A stretch of 64,000 nucleotides of DNA from JAWOLE01 sp963815655 (GCA_963815655.1 CAWFHK010000001.1:3534001-3598000); one strand, 5' to 3'; positions 9,842-18,692 are shown, counted from the stretch's first letter. The notes: generated from the letters alone by a model not told the origin. Program-made: numbers and translations.

Positions 9842-9888
9842 CTCGCGAGGCTTGCCTCGCGAGCTTCGAGGCCCGGAACAGCCGGGCC
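9842..9888. repeat. Two hairpins in the mreD-mrdA spacer
   Basis: CTCGCGAGGC (9842-9851), loop TT, then GCCTCGCGAG (9854-9863), a perfect 10-bp stem. Immediately after comes GGCCCGG (9870-9876), AACAG, CCGGGCC (9882-9888). Neither is followed by a T run, so they look like dispersed palindromes or attenuator-like structures rather than terminators. Confidence 0.6.
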
Positions 9889-9943
9889 GATGAAAGCCAG
9901 GCCAGGCCTGTCGAAGGCGGAAGGCGAACGATGGCTCGGCCTT

Positions 9944-9973
9944 CGAGTCCCGAGTCCCGAGTCCCGAGTCCCG
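9944..9973. repeat. GAGTCCC heptamer repeat
   Basis: Four perfect CGAGTCC units just upstream of the mrdA start. The same unit in both senses recurs at the 3' end of mrdA (11831-11905). Confidence 0.85.
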
Positions 9974-9995
9974 CGGCCCCGGAGGCGCCGGCGCG

Positions 9996-11921
9996 GTGCT
10001 GAAGATCCGGGAAGACCGCCGCGCCCTGGTGCGCCGGATCGAGGCCTCGCGGATCATCGTGGGCTCGGTCTTCGCGTTCCTGGCCACGGCGTACTGGTAC
10101 GTCCAGATCGCGCGGGGCGAGCACTACTACGCGCTCTCGGAGAACAACCGGATCCGCTCGGTGCGGGTCATGGCGCCGCGGGGCTACGTTCTGGACCGGC
10201 ACGGCGCGATCCTCGTGGACAACCAGCCCGGCTACACGCTCCATCTCTACCGCCGCGAGGCCAGGGACATCGAGGCCTCGGTGGACTTCGCGGCCGAGGT
10301 GCTGAAGCTGCCCCGCGACCAAGTGCGCGCCCGCGTCGAGCGCGGACTGCGGGACCCGGAGTTCCTGCCGATCACCATCGCCGAGAACCTCGCGATCGAG
10401 GACGTCGCGGCGATCGAGGCCCGCGCCCCGGAGCATCCGGAGTTCGTGATCACGGTGGCCCAGCGGCGGCTCTACACGCTCGGCACGGCGGCCGCCCACG
10501 CTCTGGGGTATCTCTCGGAGGCGACGGCGGAACAGGTCCGGGCAGGGGAGAACGAGTACCGCCTCGGGGACTGGATGGGCCAGAAGGGCGTCGAAGGCTC
10601 CTACGAGAAGCTCCTCTCGGGAGTGGACGGACAGCGGCGCGTCGTCGTGGACTCGCACGGGCGCGAGATCGCCGAGGAGGAGCGCGTCGAGGCGAGGCCG
10701 GGGCAGAACGTCTTCCTGACCCTCGATCTCGGCCTCCAGCGGATCGCCGAGAGCTTTTTCCAGGACAAGGTCGGCTCGGCCGTGGCGATGGACCCGCGGA
10801 CCGGGGAGATCCTCGTCCTCGTCTCTTCCCCCTCCTACGATCCGAACTGGTTCACCCGCCGCGTGACCGCGGCCGAGTGGACGGGCCTGCTCCAGGACCC
10901 CCACACCCCGCTCCAGAACCGCGCCATCCAGAACGCCTTCTCGCCCGGCTCCGTCTTCAAGATCTTCCTGGCCTACGGGGCGCTCGCCGAAGGCCTGGTG
11001 GACCCGGAGCAGCGGGTCTACTGCCCCGGCTACGCCACGTTCTACGGGCGGACCTTCCACTGCCACAAGAAGGAGGGGCATGGATGGGTCAACCTGCGCG
11101 ACGCGATCAAGGTCTCCTGCGACGTCTACTTCTACAACCTCGGAAGGAGGCTTGGCATCGACCGGATCGCGGAGATCTCCCGCGACTTCGGTTTCGGCGA
11201 GGTGACCGGCATCGACCTGCCGTTCGAGAAAGCGGGCCTCGTCCCCTCGGAGCAATGGGCGCGCGAGAAGAGGCATGCCCGCTGGTATCCGAGCGAGACG
11301 ATCTCCGTCGCGATCGGCCAGGGCCCCCTCCTCGTCACTCCGCTCCAGGTCGCCCGGGCGCTCTCGGGCCTCGTGACCGGCGGCCGCCTGCCGACGCCGC
11401 ACCTCTTCCTCGCCTCTCAGGACCCGAAGAACGGTTCACCGCTGCGGTACCGGGTGGAGACTCGCGAGGGCCTCCCGCTCGAGCCATCGAAGGCGGCGAT
11501 CGTCGAGGACGGGATGTGGGCCGTCGTCAACGAGCCGGGCGGCACCGCGTTTTCTTCCCGGGTTCCGGGCCTCGACATCGGGGGCAAGACCGGGACCGCG
11601 CAGGTCATCGGCCGGGGGGCCGTCATCCGCGCCAGCGCCGAGCGCAAGAAGCTCGAGGACCACGCCTGGTTCGCCGGCTTCGCGACCATCCAGGACCCGC
11701 GGCTCGTCGTCGTCGTGTTCGTCGAGAACGGCGGCCATGGCGGAGCCTCCGCCGCGCCCCTCGCGCGCCAGCTCCTCGCGAAGTACTTCGGAAAAACCGA
11801 CGGCGTCCCCGGCGCGACGACAATCGCCGGGGACTCGGGACTCGGGACTCGGGACTCGGACCCGTCCCTCGTTCGCCTCCCGCCTCCCGCCTCCCGAGTC
11901 CCGGCCCCGGGTGCCCCATGA
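9996..11921 (+). CDS. mrdA: Penicillin-binding protein 2 (peptidoglycan transpeptidase of the elongasome)
   Basis: A 641-residue class B PBP. It has a membrane helix at about residues 22-40 and a PBP dimer/head domain. The transpeptidase domain carries S319-x-x-K322 (SPGSVFKIF), the SxN-equivalent S374-C-D376 typical of PBP2, and K531-T-G (GGKTGTAQ). It cross-links lateral-wall peptidoglycan with RodA as glycosyltransferase. GTG at 9996 is used; the stop overlaps the rodA ATG. Oddity: the last 30 or so residues (Asp-Ser-Gly-Leu-Gly-Thr-Arg, then Leu-Pro-Pro-Pro-Ala-Ser) are encoded by a heptamer repeat array, so this tail has no family counterpart and was probably added by repeat expansion into the gene end. 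Confidence 0.95.
   Translation: MLKIREDRRALVRRIEASRIIVGSVFAFLATAYWYVQIARGEHYYALSENNRIRSVRVMAPRGYVLDRHGAILVDNQPGYTLHLYRREARDIEASVDFAAEVLKLPRDQVRARVERGLRDPEFLPITIAENLAIEDVAAIEARAPEHPEFVITVAQRRLYTLGTAAAHALGYLSEATAEQVRAGENEYRLGDWMGQKGVEGSYEKLLSGVDGQRRVVVDSHGREIAEEERVEARPGQNVFLTLDLGLQRIAESFFQDKVGSAVAMDPRTGEILVLVSSPSYDPNWFTRRVTAAEWTGLLQDPHTPLQNRAIQNAFSPGSVFKIFLAYGALAEGLVDPEQRVYCPGYATFYGRTFHCHKKEGHGWVNLRDAIKVSCDVYFYNLGRRLGIDRIAEISRDFGFGEVTGIDLPFEKAGLVPSEQWAREKRHARWYPSETISVAIGQGPLLVTPLQVARALSGLVTGGRLPTPHLFLASQDPKNGSPLRYRVETREGLPLEPSKAAIVEDGMWAVVNEPGGTAFSSRVPGLDIGGKTGTAQVIGRGAVIRASAERKKLEDHAWFAGFATIQDPRLVVVVFVENGGHGGASAAPLARQLLAKYFGKTDGVPGATTIAGDSGLGTRDSDPSLVRLPPPASRVPAPGAP
11831..11905. repeat. GGGACTC and GCCTCCC heptamer repeats inside the mrdA 3' end
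   Basis: Four GGACTCG units (11831-11859) and then CGCCTCC units ending in CGAGTCC (11875-11905). The whole array is translated as the PBP2 C-terminal tail and ends 12 bp before the rodA ATG. Confidence 0.85.
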
Positions 11922-13015
11922 TCTCCCGGGTCCTTCCCGTCCGCCGGCGTCTCGACCCGATCGTCCTGGGCTGCTCGGTCGCCCTGGCCGCGCTCGGCGT
12001 CCTCTTCATCGCGTCCACCGCGGGCGGGGGACGGTTTCAGGGGCTGGCCTCCCGCCAGGCGCTCTGGATCGCGGTCGGGCTGGGAGGGATGTTCGCGGCG
12101 GTCCTGATGGACTACCGCACGCTGCTCAAGGCCTCGTTCGCCCTCTACGCGGCGAGCCTCATCCCCTTGATCTACCTGCTCGTCTTCGGCCAGCGCATCG
12201 CCAACGTCCGTTCCTGGATCCGCTTCGGGGGCTTCCAGTTCCAGCCGGCCGAGCTCGCGAAGATCGCGACGGCTCTCCTCGTCGCCTATCTCTTCGAGAA
12301 CGAGGACGACGCCCGGCTGCGCCTCTCGGCCTTCGTCAAGCTCGGCGCGATCGTGGGAGTCCCGTTCGTTCTCGTCTTCGCGCAGCCGGACCTCGGCCTC
12401 GCCCTGACGTTCCTGCCGCTGCTGGTCGTCGGCTTCTTCTACGGCCGCCTTCCGGCGAAGGGGTGGATCGCGATCCTGATCGCGGTCGCCGTTCTCGCCG
12501 GAGCCGGCTGGCTCTTCCTCAAGGACTATCAGAAACAGAGGATCGAGACCTTCCTGAACCCCGACCGGGACGTCCTGAAGGGGGGATACCAGGTCCGGCA
12601 ATCCAAGATCGCCGTGGGTTCCGGCGGGTTTTTCGGGAAAGGGCTCCATGCGGGCACCCAGAGCCAGCTGCGGTTTCTCCCCGTGCAGCACACCGACTTC
12701 ATCCTGGCCGTCATCGCGGAGGAGTGGGGTTTCCTGGGAGTGATCGGCGTGCTGAGCCTCTTCGCCGCGCTTCTGCTGCGATGTCTGACGCTCGCGCGCG
12801 TGGCGCGGGACCGCGGGGGCGTGTTCCTGATCCTCGCGCTCTGCGGGATGATGTTCTTTTCGGTCACGGTCAACGCCTCGATGATGATCGGACTGCTTCC
12901 GACGGCGGGGATTCCCCTCCCGCTCGTTTCCTACGGCGGCTCCTCGATCGCCACCACCCTCACGGCGATCGGGCTGATTCTCGGCGTGGACTACCGGCGC
13001 TTCGCCAACGCGTGA
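11918..13015 (+). CDS. rodA: Peptidoglycan glycosyltransferase RodA (SEDS family)
   Basis: A 365-residue SEDS protein with about ten membrane segments. Signature stretches are SWIRFGGFQFQPAELAKIA, the extracellular loop with the catalytic-region sequence GGYQVRQSKIAVGSGGFFGKGL, HTDFILAVIAEEWGFLG, and the C-terminal LPLVSYGGSS. It polymerises lipid II into glycan strands with PBP2. The ATG overlaps the mrdA stop (ATGA) and its own stop overlaps the GTG of rng (GTGA), giving a tightly coupled trio. Confidence 0.96.
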   Translation: MISRVLPVRRRLDPIVLGCSVALAALGVLFIASTAGGGRFQGLASRQALWIAVGLGGMFAAVLMDYRTLLKASFALYAASLIPLIYLLVFGQRIANVRSWIRFGGFQFQPAELAKIATALLVAYLFENEDDARLRLSAFVKLGAIVGVPFVLVFAQPDLGLALTFLPLLVVGFFYGRLPAKGWIAILIAVAVLAGAGWLFLKDYQKQRIETFLNPDRDVLKGGYQVRQSKIAVGSGGFFGKGLHAGTQSQLRFLPVQHTDFILAVIAEEWGFLGVIGVLSLFAALLLRCLTLARVARDRGGVFLILALCGMMFFSVTVNASMMIGLLPTAGIPLPLVSYGGSSIATTLTAIGLILGVDYRRFANA

Positions 13016-14490
13016 GACACGAACTGCTCGTCAACGCGACGCCGCCCGAGATCCGCGTGGCGGCGACGGAGGACGGCCGGACCGTCGAAGTCCTCCACGA
13101 GAGGCGCGGGCACCAGGGCCTCGTCGGCAACGTCTACCTGGCGCGGGTCCACCGCATCCTTCCCGGGATGCACGCCGCCTTCGTCTCGCTCGGCCTCGAA
13201 CGGGACGCGTTTCTCTACATCGAGGACCTCCTCCCGGCGAGCGTCGAGACCGGCGAGGAAGAGAGCGATGCGCACTCCGGCGGCCCACCCGAATTCCCGC
13301 GCATCGAGGAGCTGCTCCGGGAGGGGCAGGACATCGTCGTGCAGGTGACGAAGGACCCTCTCTCGGGAAAGGGGCCGCGCGTGACCGCCAACATCGCCCT
13401 GCCCGGCCGCGCCCTCGTCTGCCTCCCGGGCGCCCGGGGCGCCGGCGTTTCGCGGCGCATCACGGACGAGGCCGAGCGGGAGAGGCTGCGGCGGATCCTG
13501 GAGGAATTCGGACCGGGCGCGGGCTGGATCGCGCGGACGGCCGCCGAGGGACGCGGCGTCTCCGAGTTCCTTTCGGACAAGAGCTATCTGGAGGAGCTCG
13601 CCGGGCGCATCCGCGCCAGGAGCGAGAAGGCGAGCGGGCCGCTCCTGCTTCACCGGGAGCTCGACGTCGCCCTGCGCAGCCTCCGGGACCTCGTGACGCT
13701 CGACTGCGCGGCGATCCGGGTGGACGACGCCCCGACCTTCGAGCGGATGCGCGAGTTCCTCGCCGCGGCGGCGCCGGACCTCGTCTCGCGCCTCGAGCTC
13801 TACGAGGGCGCCGAGCCCCTCTTCGAGAAGTTCGGCGTCGAGAAGGAGATCGAGGGCGCATTGAAGAACCGGGTGCACCTCTCCTCGGGCGGATCGGTCG
13901 TCATCCACCAGACGGAGGCCCTCGTCGCGATCGACGTCAACACCGGAAAGTTCGTCGGGAGCGACGCCCTCGAGGAGACGGTCTTCGAGACGAACCTCGA
14001 GGCGGTCGCCGAGATCGCCCGGCAGATCCGGCTGCGCGATCTCGGCGGCATTCTCGTCGTGGACTTCATCGACATGGAGGACCCCGAGCATCGCCGCGAA
14101 GTGGTCGAAGAGTTCGAGAAAGAGCTCTCCAGGGACCGCGCCCGCACGCGGATCCTCCAGATCTCCGAGTTCGGCCTGGTCGAGATCACCCGCCAGCGCT
14201 CCCGCGGCAACCTCGAGAAGACCCTGACCCGCCCCTGCCCCTGCTGCGCCGGGAGCGGCCGCGTGAAGACGGACCTCTCGGTCGCCCTGGACCTGCGCCG
14301 CCAGCTCCTCGCCACCGGCGCCGTCTACACTCCGGGAGAGCTGGTTCGCCTACGAGTGCGCTCTTCCCTGGCCAGGCTCCTCGCGGAGGACGAGCCGGAC
14401 CTCCTCCCGGAGATCGAAAGGCGTTTGAAGATCCGGCTCGAGCTTCTCGAAGACGACACCCTCCCCCAGACGGAGTATGAGATCAAATAA
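13012..14490 (+). CDS. rng: Ribonuclease G/E family endoribonuclease
   Basis: A 492-residue protein starting GTG 13012. There is an N-terminal S1-like domain (GLVGNVYLARVHRILPGMHAA ... DAFLYIEDL), a 5'-sensor/RNase H-like region, and the catalytic DNase-I-like subdomain with the two metal aspartates in AIDVNTGKFVG and VVDFIDM. The zinc-link is present in the variant form CPCCAGSG. The length fits RNase G rather than RNase E, with no long C-terminal scaffold. The family trims 16S rRNA 5' ends and turns over mRNA. Being last in the mre/rod operon parallels the classical location of rng (cafA) next to mreBCD in Proteobacteria. Confidence 0.93.
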   Translation: MRHELLVNATPPEIRVAATEDGRTVEVLHERRGHQGLVGNVYLARVHRILPGMHAAFVSLGLERDAFLYIEDLLPASVETGEEESDAHSGGPPEFPRIEELLREGQDIVVQVTKDPLSGKGPRVTANIALPGRALVCLPGARGAGVSRRITDEAERERLRRILEEFGPGAGWIARTAAEGRGVSEFLSDKSYLEELAGRIRARSEKASGPLLLHRELDVALRSLRDLVTLDCAAIRVDDAPTFERMREFLAAAAPDLVSRLELYEGAEPLFEKFGVEKEIEGALKNRVHLSSGGSVVIHQTEALVAIDVNTGKFVGSDALEETVFETNLEAVAEIARQIRLRDLGGILVVDFIDMEDPEHRREVVEEFEKELSRDRARTRILQISEFGLVEITRQRSRGNLEKTLTRPCPCCAGSGRVKTDLSVALDLRRQLLATGAVYTPGELVRLRVRSSLARLLAEDEPDLLPEIERRLKIRLELLEDDTLPQTEYEIK

Positions 14491-14575
14491 ACCCTTTGAC
14501 ATCAGTATTTAAATTTCACGGAATGAACCCGTGGAACATCCTGTTGCGTAGATCAGCACGCGATACCTTCCTTCC

Positions 14576-14609
14576 CGGCCCCGACAAATTGTCGGGGCCG
14601 CCTTTTTTT
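14576..14609 (+). terminator. Strong intrinsic terminator of the mre-rod-rng operon
   Basis: A perfect 11-bp GC-rich stem, CGGCCCCGACA (14576-14586) and TGTCGGGGCCG (14590-14600), with loop AAT, then CC and seven T. It lies 86 bp after the rng stop and 74 bp before the stop of the convergent ligase gene. Confidence 0.9.
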
Positions 14610-14682
14610 CCGTGGCTCCACGCTCCGCCAGGGACCTGCGCCCTGCGGGCGCACCGCGTTTCTTCTCGCAGGGACCCGGTAA

Positions 14683-16386
14683 TTACCTTTGCGCCGGTGA
14701 GCCGCCGGTGATTGTGTCGTGGAGACGGCGGACGTCTTCGAGGGTGGTGGCGTCGGCGGGAGTCTTGTCGGGGCGGAGGCGGACGATCCTCGGGAAGCGG
14801 AGGGCGAAACCGGACTTGTGGCGGTTGGACTTCTGGATGGTGTCGAAGGCCACCTCGATGACGACTTCGGGGGAGACGGCGCGGACGGGTCCGTAGCGGG
14901 CGGCGGTGATCTTGCGGAAGCGGGCACCCATCGTCCGGATCTCCTCGTCGGTCAGGCCGGTGTAGGCTTTGCCGATGTTCACGAAAGTCTCGCCGTCGCG
15001 CACGGCGAAGGTGTAATCGGAGAGCATTCCGGCGCGCTTGCCGTGTCCCTGCTCGACGGCGGTCACGACGACGTCGAGAGTCGCGAGCGCCTTCTTCCAC
15101 TTTCGCCAGGCCTTTCCGCGCTTGCCCGCCTGGTACGGGGAGTCGCGCCGCTTGAACATCAGCCCTTCGTTGCCCCGGGCCCGGGCTCGCGCGAAGAGCG
15201 ACTCGAGCTCTTCGATGCCGTCGGCGCGGGAGACTTCGGAAACACGCAGCTCCCGCCAGGTGGCGGCCATCTCCTCGAGGTGGCGGCGGCGCTCCTGCCA
15301 CGGCTCCTCGAAGAGCGGCGCCCCGCCGCGGGCGAGGCAGTCGTAGGCGATGAAGGCCGTCGGGATCTCCGAGAGGAGGTCCGGGTCCGGGGCCTTCCGG
15401 CCGAGCCGGCGCTGGAGGCGCTGGAAGGAGTCGGGTCCTTCCTCCTTCGCCGCGCCTTCGGAGGGCCGGCGCCAGGCCACGATCTCGCCGTCCAGGAGGA
15501 ACTCTCCCGGCGCGAGCGCGAGGGCCATCGCGATCTCCGGAAATTGCGCGGTGACGTCGTCGAGCGTGCGCGAGAAGAGCGCGACGCGCGATCCGGACTT
15601 GTGCGCGTGCGCCCGGATTCCGTCGAACTTCTCCTCGATCGCGAATTCCGGCAGCTCCGGGACGACCTCCGCGGGCTCCGCGATCGGGCTCGCGAGCATG
15701 AACCCGATCGGATGAAAGAGGCGGAACACGATCTCCTCCAGGCGGCCGTCGCGCGCGGCGACCGCCGCCTCCCCGATGTCGCCGCAGTCGCGCCGCGCCC
15801 GCGACACCGCCTCGCGGTCCCGGCCGAAGGCGCGGGCGACGGACTCCTCGACGGTCAGGACGTCGGCGCCGGTGCGCAGCCCCCCCGAGAGCGTCTTGAC
15901 GAGATATTTGGCCTCGACGGGAGAGGATCGCCGGAGCAGGTCCTCGATGACCTTCTGTTTCTCCGAGGCTCTTCGCAGGGTGGCGAGCGACCGCAGAGTC
16001 TGGTCCACTTCCAGGATCGAGAGTTGGCTCCCTCTCCCGGCGGGAGAGGGTTGGGGTGAGGGGTACTCCGCGCCCGGCTCCAGCAACAACGACACCGCCT
16101 CCCCCAGGTCGCCGATCGCGCCGGCACAGGACCCGATCGTCTCCGGGTCCCATCCCGTGACGGCGGCCGCGGCGCGCGCGAGCGTGGCCCAGCCGGCGGA
16201 AGTGACCTGCTGTTCCCATTCGGCGAACGGAGAGCCGGAGAGAAGGCGCGCCGCGATCGCCAGACGCGCCCCCGAGAGCTCGCGCAGAGCGCCGGCCAGG
16301 ATCTCGATCTTCGCGAGCTTGCCGCGCTGCCCGGCCGCCGCTTCGAGGGCTTCGGCCAGGGGCCGGTAGCCGTCTGTTTCGCTCAC
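14683..16386 (-). CDS. ATP-dependent DNA ligase (exonuclease-associated type)
   Basis: A 567-residue ligase. There is an N-terminal helical DNA-binding domain, then nucleotidyltransferase motif I with adenylated lysine K253 (EEKFDGIRAH), motif III-like FLLDGEIVAW, motif IV/V NEGLMFKRRDSPY and WRKWKK, and a C-terminal OB fold. It seals nicks by ligase-AMP chemistry. GTG 16386 overlaps the stop of the upstream MBL exonuclease gene, a known pairing in bacterial repair modules. Oddity: residues about 108-119 (SPQPSPAGRG) are encoded by a dispersed palindromic element at 16030-16063 inserted in frame in the N-terminal domain. Confidence 0.92.
   Translation of the reverse strand: MSETDGYRPLAEALEAAAGQRGKLAKIEILAGALRELSGARLAIAARLLSGSPFAEWEQQVTSAGWATLARAAAAVTGWDPETIGSCAGAIGDLGEAVSLLLEPGAEYPSPQPSPAGRGSQLSILEVDQTLRSLATLRRASEKQKVIEDLLRRSSPVEAKYLVKTLSGGLRTGADVLTVEESVARAFGRDREAVSRARRDCGDIGEAAVAARDGRLEEIVFRLFHPIGFMLASPIAEPAEVVPELPEFAIEEKFDGIRAHAHKSGSRVALFSRTLDDVTAQFPEIAMALALAPGEFLLDGEIVAWRRPSEGAAKEEGPDSFQRLQRRLGRKAPDPDLLSEIPTAFIAYDCLARGGAPLFEEPWQERRRHLEEMAATWRELRVSEVSRADGIEELESLFARARARGNEGLMFKRRDSPYQAGKRGKAWRKWKKALATLDVVVTAVEQGHGKRAGMLSDYTFAVRDGETFVNIGKAYTGLTDEEIRTMGARFRKITAARYGPVRAVSPEVVIEVAFDTIQKSNRHKSGFALRFPRIVRLRPDKTPADATTLEDVRRLHDTITGGSPAQR
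16030..16063. repeat. CTCTCCC/GGGAGAG palindromic element inside the ligase gene
   Basis: CCCTCTCCCG (16030-16039), one base, CGGGAGAGGG (16041-16050), then TTGGGGTGAGGGG. This is a recognisable dispersed repeat type of high-GC genomes. Here it is in frame within the ligase coding sequence. A related copy lies at 53557-53590. Confidence 0.8.
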
Positions 16387-17420
16387 GCGTCCTCCTTCGC
16401 CGAGGCTTCGGAGGACATGTCCTCGGAACGGCGCTCCGCGGCCTCGGCGAGCGGCACGGCTCGGACGCCGCAGTTCGACAGGATGCGGGCGAAGTCGCCC
16501 GCGTAGCCGTGCATCGTGACGACCGTCTCCGGCGCGACCTTCTCCACGTGAGCGAGCAGCTCTTCGAAGTCCGCGTGGTCGGACATCGGGAGCCGGACGT
16601 CCGCGTCGAAGTCCGCTCTCGAGGCCGCGCGCAGCGCCCAGCCGGAGAGATAGATGACGCGGCGCCGCCTGATCTTGCCGACGACAGGAGTCCGGGCGCA
16701 GGAGGGGGGCACGATGAGCGCCTCGCCGGGGCCCGGCGGTCCCTCCTCGTACGGTCGGGAGAGAGGGAAGGAAAAATCGGCCGCGGCGTATTCGGGCAGG
16801 AGCTTCCAGGCCGCGCCGTGGAGGACGGTCGGGATCCCGGCGGCGGTCAGGATCGCCGCGGCCTCCTGGCTCTTCCCGAGCGCGTACGCGAGGAGGACCG
16901 GCGTCTTCCCTTCCTCGAGCGCGGCGCGGCACTCGGCGACGAGCCGCTCCTCGATCTCCTCTCGCCGGGGAAACCGGAAGACCGGCAGGCCGAAAGTCGT
17001 CTCGGTCAGAAGGACGTCCGATGCCGGAGTCTCCACCCTCCGCGCCGTCGCCCAGGAGCGCCTCTTGAAGTCTCCCGTGTAGAGAAGCGAGCGCCCGCCC
17101 TCCTCGAATCGGATCTGGGCGGACCCGAGAATGTGCCCCGCCGCAAAGAGCGTCAGCCTCGCGGGTCCCACTTCGGCCGTTTCTCCGTAGGCGAGCGCGC
17201 GGGCGATCCCGTTCCACTCCGGGTGCCGCCGCCGGTAGAGCGCGACCGTCTCGGGTGTCGCCCAGATCTCGCCATGCCCCGCGACCGCGTGGTCCGAATG
17301 CGCGTGCGAGAGGATCGCCCGATCCACCGCCGCCGGCGGGTCCAGGAATGCGCCGATTGCCGGAGAAAAGAGTCCCTCCGGCCGAAGGTCGAGAAACGGA
17401 GCGAGGGGATCGGCGGTCAT
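16383..17420 (-). CDS. Ligase-associated MBL-fold DNA exonuclease
   Basis: A 345-residue metallo-beta-lactamase-fold protein. It shows H39-x-H41-x-D43-H44 (SHAHSDHAV), a second metal histidine in AAGHILGSAQ, D in LLYTGDFKRR, and a beta-CASP-like C-terminal part ending VVTMHGYAGDFA. This is the family described as the exonuclease of a ligase-associated repair set that also includes an Lhr-type helicase and a second phosphoesterase. Those two partners are absent here; only ligase and exonuclease are kept, overlapping by 4 bp. Likely role: DNA end processing before ligation. Confidence 0.85.
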   Translation of the reverse strand: MTADPLAPFLDLRPEGLFSPAIGAFLDPPAAVDRAILSHAHSDHAVAGHGEIWATPETVALYRRRHPEWNGIARALAYGETAEVGPARLTLFAAGHILGSAQIRFEEGGRSLLYTGDFKRRSWATARRVETPASDVLLTETTFGLPVFRFPRREEIEERLVAECRAALEEGKTPVLLAYALGKSQEAAAILTAAGIPTVLHGAAWKLLPEYAAADFSFPLSRPYEEGPPGPGEALIVPPSCARTPVVGKIRRRRVIYLSGWALRAASRADFDADVRLPMSDHADFEELLAHVEKVAPETVVTMHGYAGDFARILSNCGVRAVPLAEAAERRSEDMSSEASAKEDA

Positions 17421-17428
17421 CAGCCGGG

Positions 17429-17515
17429 GAATTGTGAATCGCGAATTGTGAATTGTGAATTGGCTCGTACCGGCCTCATTCGGAACTCACAGTTCACAAT
17501 TCACAATTCACAACT
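17429..17515. repeat. GTGAATT heptamer repeat with inverted arms
   Basis: GAATTGT units at 17429-17461 (one degenerate) and TTCACAA/TTCACAG units at 17484-17515, opposite in sense and separated by about 22 bp. AT-rich against a very GC-rich background. Confidence 0.85.
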
Positions 17516-17582
17516 TGCTCCTGGCCGCCGTGCGCTTCTCGAAGCGCCGGCTCTCCCGGGAAGCGACACTCCGATTGTCGCG

Positions 17583-18596
17583 TCAGCTTTCCGGGAAGAG
17601 GCCGAAGAGGGGGAGCGTGACGACCGTGTGGAGGCCGGCCGGGGCGTCCACGATGAACGGGATGGCGTTGGCGACGCAGCCGACCGTCGCGCGGTCGCCG
17701 TGAAAACCGCCGGAGACCCTCATGTGGACAGGCGGGTCCCCTTCGATGTCGATCGTGTCGGCGGGATCGGCGACGCCGACCGCCATTGTCAGGTCGAGCA
17801 CGACCCTGGCGACGTCTCCCGCCTGAACGAGCGCGATCTGGTGGAGGCCGAGGACGCGCCCCGCGGCGATCCCGTCGGTCTCGCGCGCCGCCAGGACGGG
17901 CTCGATCGTCTCGGTGATCTCCTCGATGGGGAAGCCCAGTCCCTGCGCCAGGATCGCCGCCGACTCGGAGAGGCCCACGTGCCCGAGCTTCTTCGTCGCC
18001 ACGCCGGCGACGAACTCTTCCCGCGTCAGTCCGGCGCCGACCTTGGCGCGCAGCGGCCCGCGGCGCTTGGCCGCGTCCACGACGCGCGTCACCTTCACGC
18101 TGTCCACCCGGACGCACGCGGCCGCCGCGGCCAGGGCCAGCCGGTCCATCACCAGGCCGGGATTGACCCCGGTGCCGAGCACGCCGACGTTGTGTTCCCG
18201 CGCCACCTGGGAGATGCGATGGGCGAGCACCGGGTTATGCAGCTCCGGGTACGCGAGCTCCTCGCAGGTCGAGACGACGTGGAACCCGGCCTCGACCGCT
18301 TCCTCGATCTGGGACACGACCGCCTCCAGGCGCGAGCCGGTGCAGAGCACGACGACGTCCTGCCGCCCGCGTTGCCCCGACGAGCGGGCGTAGAGGGCCG
18401 CCGCGGAAGAATCCACCGTCAGTCCCGGCACCGGCGAGTCCAGGACCTCGGAGAGCGTCTTGCCGGCGATCGCGTCGGCGGGATCGGCGGCGCCCAGCAG
18501 CTCGATGTTCGAGCGCCCCGCCAGCGCCTTGCCGACCGCGATCCCGATCGGGCCCAGACCCACCAGCGCGACGCGCGCGCGAGACGGCTTCTTCAT
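17583..18596 (-). CDS. DapB-fold dehydrogenase related to 2,4-diaminopentanoate dehydrogenase
   Basis: A 337-residue NAD(P)-dependent oxidoreductase. A Rossmann motif lies at residues 9-19 (VALVGLGPIGIA), followed by ADPADAIAG, a VVVLCTGSRLE loop, GTGVNPGLVMD, and a C-terminal alpha/beta domain. It resembles the dihydrodipicolinate reductase N-terminal family and the 2,4-diaminopentanoate dehydrogenase group of amino-acid degraders. The real substrate is not evident, and no ornithine or lysine fermentation genes are nearby. The ATG at 18596 follows GAGGAGATC, a strong Shine-Dalgarno. It stands alone between two heptamer repeats. Confidence 0.65.
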   Translation of the reverse strand: MKKPSRARVALVGLGPIGIAVGKALAGRSNIELLGAADPADAIAGKTLSEVLDSPVPGLTVDSSAAALYARSSGQRGRQDVVVLCTGSRLEAVVSQIEEAVEAGFHVVSTCEELAYPELHNPVLAHRISQVAREHNVGVLGTGVNPGLVMDRLALAAAAACVRVDSVKVTRVVDAAKRRGPLRAKVGAGLTREEFVAGVATKKLGHVGLSESAAILAQGLGFPIEEITETIEPVLAARETDGIAAGRVLGLHQIALVQAGDVARVVLDLTMAVGVADPADTIDIEGDPPVHMRVSGGFHGDRATVGCVANAIPFIVDAPAGLHTVVTLPLFGLFPES

Positions 18597-18605
18597 GATC
18601 TCCTC

Positions 18606-18681
18606 GTAAGCCGTGAGCCGTAAGCCGTGAGAGCGAGGCTCGCCGGCGGACTCTACGGCTGACGGCTCACGGCTTACGGTT
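18606..18681. repeat. GCCGTAA/GCCGTGA heptamer repeat with inverted arms
   Basis: Alternating GTAAGCC and GTGAGCC units at 18606-18630, then opposite-sense TACGGCT, GACGGCT, CACGGCT, TACGGTT at 18654-18681, in a divergent promoter region. Confidence 0.85.
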
Positions 18682-18692
18682 AACGTCGGCCT

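Noticed and set aside
14498..14700. tRNA or small RNA gene downstream of rng
   Set aside because: No cloverleaf; the only strong structure is the intrinsic terminator at 14576-14609.
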